Shown: in pieces, positions 1-5,304 of the stretch
Layout of the letters: the number at the start of each line of letters is the position of its first letter
Position numbering within the stretch: the stretch's first letter is position 1
Translations under genes and position numbers: made by a program
From: Myxococcales bacterium
GTDB taxonomy: Bacteria; Myxococcota; Polyangia; Polyangiales; Polyangiaceae
Direction of reading: 5' to 3'
Assembly: GCA_020430865.1 (NCBI GenBank)
Contig: JAGQIY010001161.1
Location: forward strand, 1 to 15,227
DNA length: 15,227 nt
Notes under the pieces: model-generated
Told to the model about the DNA's origin: nothing
The model's database searches: none
Seen by the model: the letters and a program-made list of their open reading frames with translations, nothing else

Positions 1-408
1 TCCAGCCCCAAACCGACCTCACTGGGAAACCGCGCGGAAAAATCGTGGTCGCGCCTGGCGCGGCCCGACGTCCGGCCCGTTCTCACCGATGGGCACTCCA
101 GCGAAGGCGCTCGTTCGGCGCTCAGTCGCGGCGCGAACGCGGGACAAGTCAACCCATCGAGCGTTGTCAAGCGGAAACCCCCGAGGCCGCCCGGACTGCC
201 GGCGCTGCGCGGCCGTTCGCCCCAGGCGGTATCGCGGGTGCTGCGGGCCAACGGACGAATCGTCTCGGCGTGCCAGCATCCTGTTCGATTCGGCTCCTCT
301 CGCCCTCGGCAGGCAGCGAAAATCGAGGAGACTGGCGCCTGTCAACTCCAACTTCAGGAGCTTTTGTGTAAGCGTTGCCGCTGGTCACTGTGACCGCGGG
401 AGAACACG
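1..408. other. Gene-free leader upstream of the OmpA-family lipoprotein
   Basis: I find no convincing gene here. The open frames on both strands are Arg/Pro/Ser-rich, lack a domain I recognise and have no clear ribosome binding site. The stretch does hold a 13-bp perfect palindrome at 50-62 (six-base GC arms around a central T), a CGAATCG/CGATTCG inverted pair at 256-262 and 286-292, and a second 13-bp palindrome at 383-395 just before the ribosome binding site of the next gene. It may also contain the end of a gene lying to the left of the window, which cannot be judged. No good -35/-10 pair was found. Confidence 0.5.
383..395. promoter_or_regulatory. Perfect 13-bp palindrome (GGTCACTGTGACC) before the OmpA-family gene
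   Basis: Six-base arms GGTCAC and GTGACC flank a single T. The site ends 3 bp before the GGGAG ribosome binding site at 398-402 and 13 bp before the ATG at 409. It could be an operator for a dimeric repressor, or a small hairpin near the ribosome binding site of the mRNA, although a one-base loop makes a full RNA hairpin unlikely. Six-base arms arise by chance in DNA this GC-rich, so the position is the main argument. Confidence 0.35.
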
Positions 409-1257
409 ATGAAACGAAAGCTCAGCGTAGTTTTGGCCGCCTCCTTGTTGTCCGTAGCGTGCGGATATTCCGAGGAGGAGTGGCAGGCACAGCTCGACAA
501 GTACGGGCAGCTCGACAGTCGCTTCAAGCAGGAGCAGTCCGAGCACGCGGCGACGCGCGCCGAACTCGAGGAGGCGAAGAAGCGGGTTGCGGCGCTGGAA
601 GCCAAGCTGTCGGCGATGGGCGTCGACATGGACGAGCTGAACAAGCAGCTCGAGGCGGAGGGCGCGGAGAAGGCTCGGCTCTCGGCGAGCCTCGACGAGA
701 CCAGCCGCGCGCTGGCGGAGTACAAGGCGCGCGCTGCTCAGCTCGAGCGCATCAAGCAACGCTTCGAGCTCCTGCGCCAGAAGCTCCAGAAGCTGACCAA
801 CCTCGGCCTCAAGGTGTCCATCCGTCGTAACCGCATGGTCATCTCGCTGCCCGGCGACGTGCTCTTTGCCTCAGGGAAAGACAAGCTGCGCAAGGAGGGC
901 ATCGAGGTGCTGGATCAGGTGGCGCAGGTCATCCGCAACGACGCCACGCTCAGCAAGCGCTTCTTCCAGGTGGCGGGTCACACGGACGACGTGGCGCTGA
1001 AGGGCGGTCCGTTCAAGGACAACTGGGGTCTGTCCGCCATGCGGGCCCGGCAGGTGTTGGTCTACCTGGTTTCACCGACGGACGCGAAGGGCGGCGGTGG
1101 TGGCTTGGATCCAACCCGCCTCCACGCAGCGGGTTACGGAGAGACGGACCCGATCGAGGCGAACGACACCGACGAGCACCGACAGGCGAACCGCCGCGTC
1201 GAGCTGGTCTTGATGCCCGACGTCTCGGAGATGCTCGACCTCAAGGAACTCCTCTAG
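409..1257 (+). CDS. OmpA-family outer membrane lipoprotein with long coiled coil
   Basis: This 282-residue protein probably tethers the outer membrane to peptidoglycan. Residues 1-18 form a lipoprotein signal with lipobox LSVAC, so Cys18 would be lipidated. Residues about 23-130 are rich in Glu, Lys, Ala and Leu in heptad-like order and should form a long alpha-helical coiled coil. Residues about 138-270 are an OmpA/MotB-type peptidoglycan-binding domain. The family features are visible: GHTDD with Asp193, NWGLSAMRA with Arg212, a GYGE segment and the terminal NRRVEL. Asp193 and Arg212 correspond to the residues that bind diaminopimelate in OmpA. A poly-Gly loop (about 228-232) sits inside the domain. 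The ATG at 409 has GGGAG six bases upstream. It stands alone, with 381 bp of gene-free DNA after it. The fold and location are secure; the specific role is unknown. Confidence 0.9.
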   Translation: MKRKLSVVLAASLLSVACGYSEEEWQAQLDKYGQLDSRFKQEQSEHAATRAELEEAKKRVAALEAKLSAMGVDMDELNKQLEAEGAEKARLSASLDETSRALAEYKARAAQLERIKQRFELLRQKLQKLTNLGLKVSIRRNRMVISLPGDVLFASGKDKLRKEGIEVLDQVAQVIRNDATLSKRFFQVAGHTDDVALKGGPFKDNWGLSAMRARQVLVYLVSPTDAKGGGGGLDPTRLHAAGYGETDPIEANDTDEHRQANRRVELVLMPDVSEMLDLKELL

Positions 1258-1314
1258 TGTCCTGTCCGAGCAGATCCCAACCTGGTCGCGCCTCTTGAGA
1301 CGAGGCTGGTGGAA

Positions 1315-1333
1315 GGCGCAGCTCTTCTGCGCC
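1315..1333 (+). terminator. Possible hairpin terminator after the OmpA-family gene
   Basis: A perfect 7-bp stem, GGCGCAG/CTGCGCC, with loop CTCTT lies 58 bp after the stop codon at 1257. No T-tract follows, so if it ends transcription it does not look like a standard intrinsic terminator. Stems of this size are common by chance in this composition. Confidence 0.25.
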
Positions 1334-1468
1334 CTGCTGGCGGACGAGCCAGGGCGGCTCACCTGGGGTGGGCCGCCCGCGCCGCTGGAGCCCTGAAGCC
1401 ATGCTCCGGCGGCCTCGGGCCCGGCGCCAGCGACCTATCAACCCCCACCAGGGGTCGCTCAGATTGCT

Positions 1469-1494
1469 GAAACTCGACCAGCGCTCTGCGCGTA
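1469..1494 (+). promoter_or_regulatory. Possible autoregulated ECF-type promoter of the sigma/anti-sigma pair
   Basis: GAAAC at 1469-1473 is followed after 17 bp by CGTA at 1491-1494. This resembles the general ECF sigma pattern of a GGAAC-like -35 and a CGT-containing -10 at 16-17 bp. It would give a leader of about 135 nt before the ATG at 1639. ECF operons are often self-activated, which is the reason for looking here. Only short motifs match, so this is a weak call. Confidence 0.3.
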
Positions 1495-1626
1495 GTCATG
1501 GGCTGGCGTCCCATGTCCGTTGCGCGAGCTCAAACCTGGAGAGGCTGGTCGCTCGAGCCGCCTCTCCGTCCCGGGGAAGCTCAGGCACAGCCCGCGAGAC
1601 CTCGTGGACGAGCTGCGCTAACGAGT

Positions 1627-1631
1627 AGGGG
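1627..1631 (+). promoter_or_regulatory. Ribosome binding site that fixes the sigma factor start
   Basis: AGGGG seven bases before the ATG at 1639. The upstream in-frame codons from 1498 have no such site and encode sequence unlike sigma factors, so 1639 is preferred. Confidence 0.6.
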
Positions 1632-1638
1632 CAGCAGC

Positions 1639-2202
1639 ATGGACGGGGAGGAGATCGAGCTGACCCTGGAGCTCCTGATGGAGCAGTACACCGACGGCAG
1701 CCCGGAGGCCTTCGACGAGCTCTACCGGCGGTCCTCTGCGCGCGTGTTCGGGTACCTGCTGCGGCTCACACGACACCGTGAGCGCGCCGAGGACCTGCTG
1801 CAAGTCACCTATTCCAAGCTACACCGCGCGCGAGACAGCTACATCAAGGGCGCGCCGTTCATGCCCTGGGTCTTCGCCATCGCGCGCCGTTCGTTCCTCG
1901 ATGAACGTCGGCGAGCAAGCAGCCGCAATGAGGACCTGAGCGACGACGGGACGCTGCCAGAGCCAAGCGCCAACACCACCAGCGGCCTACCCACTGACAC
2001 GGTGGCCGCGCTGGAGCGCGCGATGAACCGCTTGCCCAGCGCCTATCGCGAAGCCATCGAGTTGACCAAGGTGAGCGGACTCTCCGTGGCAGAAGCCGCG
2101 GAGGTGCTCGGGGCAACGCCCCAGGCGGTGAAGCTTCGCGTGCATCGCGGCTACACGCTGCTCCGCAAATCCCTCGACAGCTTCTCTCGGGGTGGCACGT
2201 GA
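1639..2202 (+). CDS. ECF-family RNA polymerase sigma factor
   Basis: This 187-residue protein has the two-domain layout of extracytoplasmic-function sigma factors and would direct RNA polymerase to stress promoters. Sigma region 2 spans about residues 20-92: the stretch around AEDLLQVTYSKLHRARDSY is the core-binding and -10-recognition helix, and PWVFAIARRSFLDERRR follows. An acidic/polar linker (about 95-120) leads to sigma region 4 (about 122-180), with LPSAYREAIELTKVSGLSV and the helix-turn-helix AEAAEVLGATPQAVKLRVHRG. There is no region 1.1 or 3. The frame could open at 1498, but the ATG at 1639 has a ribosome binding site and starts at the natural domain edge. Its stop overlaps the GTG of the next gene, so the two are translationally coupled. 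Pairing with a DUF1109-like protein resembles the SigF/NrsF-type (ECF16-like) arrangement known from Caulobacter; the subgroup is an inference. Confidence 0.92.
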   Translation: MDGEEIELTLELLMEQYTDGSPEAFDELYRRSSARVFGYLLRLTRHRERAEDLLQVTYSKLHRARDSYIKGAPFMPWVFAIARRSFLDERRRASSRNEDLSDDGTLPEPSANTTSGLPTDTVAALERAMNRLPSAYREAIELTKVSGLSVAEAAEVLGATPQAVKLRVHRGYTLLRKSLDSFSRGGT

Positions 2203-2972
2203 GTCCCTCGTCTCGCCCCGCGATGCCAGACGGCCTGGATCCCGACGATCTGGACGCGGAGCTGTCGGAGATGGATGACCTGCCGTGGTCCGAGCTCGGC
2301 AAGAACGAGGCAATCCATGGCCCCTGCTCCAAGGTCTCAGCCAAAATCCGCGCGGAATGTACGCGTGACCTCTGCCCGAGCAGGAACCTGAGCCTTCGCT
2401 CTCGGCTGGTCATCTCGGTGTTCTTCTCGATGGGTCTGATGGGGGCGCTGGTGCTGCTGTTTGGGCACCACGCGGAGCCGCCTGCGGCGCTGAGAACGGC
2501 CCTGCTCGGAGCCGTAGGCTGGGGCGTCGTCATGCTCAGCGTGCTGGTCGTGGGCTTCGCCAAGCCTCCTGGCAAGCGGGGCAGCCTGCGGCTTCGCATC
2601 GCCATCGCGTTCGGATTGCCGGTGCTGTTCTTCGGCTACTTGCTGTTCACGGGGCAGCCCGGGGAATCGCTGGGAGACTTCGTCGGCCATGGCGAGTCGA
2701 CCTGGCGTGCCACGGAGTGCGGCCTGTTCTCGCTGGCCATCGGCGGACTGAGCTCGGCGGGGGTGCTGTTCGCTTGGCGACGCACCGACCCGCTGACGCC
2801 ACGCCTCAGCGGTGCGCTCGCCGGGTTGGTCGGTGGCCTGGGTGCAGCGCTGGCGGTCGGCCTGGCGTGCCCGACGACCGACAAGCTGCATCTCGTGTTC
2901 TCCCACGGAATCGTGGTGGTTGCGTTCACCGTGCTGGGCGCGCTGGTGGGCCGACGTCTGATGACCCCCTGA
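2199..2972 (+). CDS. DUF1109/NrsF-like six-helix membrane anti-sigma factor
   Basis: This 257-residue protein is probably the inner-membrane anti-sigma factor that holds the preceding sigma factor inactive. The first ~65 residues are acidic and cytoplasmic. About six hydrophobic helices follow, near 69-90, 98-120, 131-151, 172-193, 203-223 and 232-252. The pattern ECGLFSLAIG (Cys174) in helix 4, LACP (Cys224) after helix 5, then FSHG and LGALVGRRL near the C-terminus matches my memory of DUF1109/NrsF proteins. In Caulobacter NrsF two conserved cysteines are reported to matter for sensing heavy-metal stress; Cys174 and Cys224 sit where those would be expected. Three more cysteines (43, 54, 59) lie in the cytoplasmic tail. 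GTG at 2199 overlaps the sigma stop by four bases, and its ribosome binding site would lie within TCGGGGTGG upstream. A later ATG at 2223 is possible. The role rests on family resemblance and gene order. Confidence 0.75.
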   Translation: MSPSSRPAMPDGLDPDDLDAELSEMDDLPWSELGKNEAIHGPCSKVSAKIRAECTRDLCPSRNLSLRSRLVISVFFSMGLMGALVLLFGHHAEPPAALRTALLGAVGWGVVMLSVLVVGFAKPPGKRGSLRLRIAIAFGLPVLFFGYLLFTGQPGESLGDFVGHGESTWRATECGLFSLAIGGLSSAGVLFAWRRTDPLTPRLSGALAGLVGGLGAALAVGLACPTTDKLHLVFSHGIVVVAFTVLGALVGRRLMTP

Positions 2973-3013
2973 GGCTGCTCGCCAGCGTGAGCAAACGTCG
3001 CGTCCGGCGCTGT

Positions 3014-3053
3014 CTGTCAGGGGGCGCTGTGAGGGAAGCGCTGTCAGGGGGCG
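3014..3053. repeat. Two 13-bp direct repeats between converging genes
   Basis: CTGTCAGGGGGCG occurs at 3014-3026 and again at 3041-3053, a 27-bp period. The bases TCAGGGGG of each copy are also the complement of CCCCCTGA at 2965-2972, which contains the stop codon of the anti-sigma gene, while the second copy contains the stop codon of the minus-strand gene (3044-3046). The small hairpin GCGCT/AGCGC (3024-3041) lies between the copies. It may be a remnant duplication or part of a shared transcription end. Confidence 0.5.
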
Positions 3054-4108
3054 GGTGGGCTCGGCGTCGGATTGGTCGGCGCGAGCGTGGTGGGAGTTTG
3101 TGGTGCAGATTTTTTTTGCGGTGCCACCGAAGCGCTCGCGGAGGGCACGGCGGTTGGCTCCACTCCGGGCGCAGTCGCGGTACCGGTGGGCTGTGCGGTC
3201 GCTGTCGAGCCCACTGGAGGCGGCCCCTGAGTTGGTTCCCTTGCGGAAACACGCCACTCGTTGCCATCTCGTACCAGGGTCAGTAGCTGGTACTCTCGCT
3301 TGCCATCCTGTTCGCAGCCAACTCGGGCCTTCGCGCCCGCGGCGTCGCGCCCCAGCACTGCTGCCTGGCAGAGGATCTTGCCGTGTTCGATCTCCGGACA
3401 GCTGGTACCGCACGCTCGCTTGGCGTCGGCAACGATCGCTTCCCCCGCCTTCGCCGCCAGCTTCTGCGCGATCTCGAAACGGTGTTCCCGAAGCCGAAGC
3501 TCGAACTCGATCGCGGCGTCCTTCGGTTCTCTCGCGAGCACATCCAGCTCTGCGAGCTTTGGCTTGTCCACCTGGGGTGGGTTGAAGTTGCAGGCAGTGC
3601 GGGCAAACCCCCAGAGCAGCAGGGTCACTCCGACGAGGGCCCAGATCATGAACGAAGTGGAGCGGTTGGGGCTGTCGAGCTCAGCCTCCGTCTTGGGGAG
3701 CGGAGGCAACTTGCGCTTCTTCTTGCGCTTCTTCTTGCCCGTCTTCAGCCGAGCCGCGCGACGCTTGGCGCGACGCCGGCGGGCGAGCTCCGCTTCATCC
3801 TCCTCGTCGTCCTCGTCCTCGTCGTCCTCGTCGTCGTCGTCCTCGTCGTCAGCGCCAGGCTTGCGGCGAACGGGCCGCGCGTCCTCGTCCTCGTCGTCGT
3901 CCTCGTCAGCGCGAGGCTTGCGCCGAGCGGGCCGCGCGTCGTCGTCCTCGTCAGGGTCTTCGTCTTCGTCAGCGTCTTCGTCTTCGTCTTCGTCCCGGCT
4001 GGAACCGGCGGACACATCGCTCGCAGAGACCACGTCGGCATCGCTGTCAGCTTCCTCGTCGCGCTCTTCGTCGTCGCGCTCCACGTCTTTTTCGTCGTCC
4101 GGAACCAT
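3044..4108 (-). CDS. Single-pass membrane protein with acidic and basic low-complexity blocks
   Basis: I do not recognise a family. From the ATG at 4108 the protein has 354 residues. Residues 1-107 are almost all Asp and Glu, broken by two near-identical DARPxRRKPxAD segments (about 57-68 and 76-87). Residues 108-134 are strongly basic (RRRRAKRRAARLK, then a KKKRKK run). One transmembrane helix follows at about 153-168 (FMIWALVGVTLLLWGFA). The remaining ~185 residues should lie outside the inner membrane, since the basic block would stay inside. That part has cysteines at 173, 233, 237, 247 and 265, a compact region to about 290, and a Pro/Thr/Ala tail. The start is uncertain: the frame stays open to an ATG at 4351, but that would overlap the ATG of the divergent gene, and 4109-4349 carries operator-like repeats, so I prefer the shorter form. 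No start has a clear ribosome binding site. Confidence 0.65.
   Translation of the reverse strand: MVPDDEKDVERDDEERDEEADSDADVVSASDVSAGSSRDEDEDEDADEDEDPDEDDDARPARRKPRADEDDDEDEDARPVRRKPGADDEDDDDEDDEDEDDEEDEAELARRRRAKRRAARLKTGKKKRKKKRKLPPLPKTEAELDSPNRSTSFMIWALVGVTLLLWGFARTACNFNPPQVDKPKLAELDVLAREPKDAAIEFELRLREHRFEIAQKLAAKAGEAIVADAKRACGTSCPEIEHGKILCQAAVLGRDAAGAKARVGCEQDGKREYQLLTLVRDGNEWRVSAREPTQGPPPVGSTATAQPTGTATAPGVEPTAVPSASASVAPQKKSAPQTPTTLAPTNPTPSPPAP
3796..3998. repeat. Trinucleotide-rich repeat tract inside the acidic-block gene
   Basis: On the plus strand this stretch is mostly CTC, GTC and TTC triplets, encoding Asp/Glu runs on the minus strand. It also holds two copies of a 33-bp unit, at 3851-3883 and 3908-3940 (57-bp period), with a few substitutions between them. 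In-frame slippage here could change the length of the acidic block without breaking the gene. Confidence 0.75.
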
Positions 4109-4303
4109 GGGGGTCGAAGCATCCACATCGACGCCCCGCTTCGCAACCGCATTGACCAGACGCGAAACCGCGTCGTGCACCGAGCCCGTCCGTGGGTGAG
4201 CGGTGCCCGCGAGCGCTTCCTCACCCCCAAAAAACCAGGCAAAGCCGTCGCCCGCTGCGGGGACAGGAGGCTGCGACGACGCGTCGATTCCAAGCTCACT
4301 GGA

Positions 4304-4334
4304 ACGAATCGCCACGCAACCCGAGTCGATTCGT
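4304..4334. promoter_or_regulatory. Inverted repeat upstream of the TPR lipoprotein
   Basis: ACGAATCG at 4304-4311 and CGATTCGT at 4327-4334 are perfect inverted arms 15 bp apart. A third partial copy (GTCGATTC) lies at 4283-4290, beside the 10-bp palindrome CGACGCGTCG at 4277-4286. The copies are spaced roughly two helical turns apart, as expected of a multi-site operator in the divergent region between the acidic-block gene and the TPR gene. The same 7-base arms occur upstream of the OmpA-family lipoprotein at 256-292. Confidence 0.4.
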
Positions 4335-4349
4335 GCCGACCTAGCGACC

Positions 4350-5297
4350 ATGCGCCGCTGGATCGTGTGTTTGGGCTTCTTCCTCGCCGCCTGCGCTGGG
4401 GCCGCTCCGCTCCCCCCCAAGGCGATCGAGCTGAACGACCAGGGCACGCTGGCCCTGGCGGAGGGCGATCTGGAGACCGCGAGCGCGCGCTTCGAGGTCG
4501 CGCTGGAGTACAACCCCCACTTCGTCGAAGCGCTCACCAACCTGGGGCTCGTCGAATTGCAGCGTGGAAACTTCACACGGGCGCGGACGCTGCTGGCGCG
4601 GGCAAGACGCCTGAACCCGGACGTCGCCCAGCCACACCACGGACTGGGCGTGCTCGAAGAGCGTCGCGGGCGCCCGGACCGCGCCTCGAAGCACTACCAG
4701 GAGGCCCTCGCCGTGGACCCCGGTTTCGCGCCTGCGAGAGCCAATCTAGCCCGGCTCTACTTCAACGCCGGTCAGTTCGAGCGCGCCCGCAGCCAGTTCA
4801 AGCGGTTGACGGAGGTGGCTCCCGAGGAACCCCAGGGATTCACCGGGCTGTGCGAGAGCCTGCTGAGCCTGGGGCGGAACACCGAGGCGGACGCGATCAG
4901 CCAACGAGCGCTGCGGCGCTTTGGTCCAGAGCCCGAGCTGCTGATCCTCGAGGCTCGCCGCTCGTTGCGCAAGGGCCGGCCGGCTCACGCGATCGAGCTG
5001 CTCCTCCCCTTGTCGACGGGCGAAGACGACTACGCCGCCGCGGCCCTGAGCTGGATCGCGACGGCTGAGCTCGCGCGGAACCGACCGGCACATGCGGTGG
5101 GCGCGGCGAAGCGCTCGCTCGAGCTAGCGCCCGATGGCGCAGTGGCCATCTACTGCCTGGCGCTCGGACTCCATGCGCTCGACGATCCCGCGGCAGTCGC
5201 CTGGCTGGAGCGCGCCGAGAGGCTCGAGCCTGGTCGCCCGTTGATCCGCGCGGCACTAGCCGAGGAGCACGCGCGGAGCCAGGCCACACGGCATTAG
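4350..5297 (+). CDS. TPR-repeat lipoprotein
   Basis: This 315-residue protein is a probable envelope scaffold. Residues 1-15 are a lipoprotein signal (MRRWIVCLGFF, then LAAC with Cys15 as the lipid site). From about residue 25 to the end it is built of tetratricopeptide repeats, roughly eight helix pairs. The first four are clear, with A-G-F-A-P spacing such as LNDQGTLALAEGDLETASARF, ALTNLGLVELQRGNFTRAR, PHHGLGVLEERRGRPDRA and ARANLARLYFNAGQFERAR; the later ones are more diverged. TPR lipoproteins of this kind include pilus assembly factors such as PilF/Tgl, which help secretin assembly in myxobacteria. I see no specific feature that makes this one Tgl, so that is only a possibility. The ATG at 4350 is chosen because the signal peptide starts there; upstream codons of the same frame look non-coding. 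No strong ribosome binding site is visible. It converges on the VWA gene with 7 bp between stops. Confidence 0.85.
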   Translation: MRRWIVCLGFFLAACAGAAPLPPKAIELNDQGTLALAEGDLETASARFEVALEYNPHFVEALTNLGLVELQRGNFTRARTLLARARRLNPDVAQPHHGLGVLEERRGRPDRASKHYQEALAVDPGFAPARANLARLYFNAGQFERARSQFKRLTEVAPEEPQGFTGLCESLLSLGRNTEADAISQRALRRFGPEPELLILEARRSLRKGRPAHAIELLLPLSTGEDDYAAAALSWIATAELARNRPAHAVGAAKRSLELAPDGAVAIYCLALGLHALDDPAAVAWLERAERLEPGRPLIRAALAEEHARSQATRH

Positions 5298-5304
5298 CCG
5301 TGGC

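Larger units (their letters stand above)
1258..1638. other. Gene-free gap with serial hairpins and a possible ECF promoter
   Basis: No coding frame here is convincing. The first 200 bp hold four inverted repeats in series: GCCTC/GAGGC at 1290-1306, GGCGCAG/CTGCGCC with a 5-nt loop at 1315-1333, GGGCGGC/GCCGCCC with a 13-nt loop at 1352-1378, and ACCCC/GGGGT at 1441-1455. The 1315-1333 stem could help stop transcription from the lipoprotein gene, but no T-run follows it. The sigma factor frame stays open back to position 1498, yet the only start with a good ribosome binding site is at 1639, so I treat 1498-1638 as untranslated. Confidence 0.5.

Noticed and set aside
364..393. A tiny upstream frame starting with TTG after CAGGAG, before the OmpA-family gene
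   Set aside because: Only three bases separate the putative ribosome binding site from the start, and the ten-codon frame has no supporting signal.
3261..4199. A plus-strand frame with long poly-Ser runs
   Set aside because: It is the antisense of the Asp/Glu triplet tract (GAC/GAG reads as GTC/CTC, giving Ser in a shifted frame). The minus-strand protein has a sensible membrane layout and this one does not.
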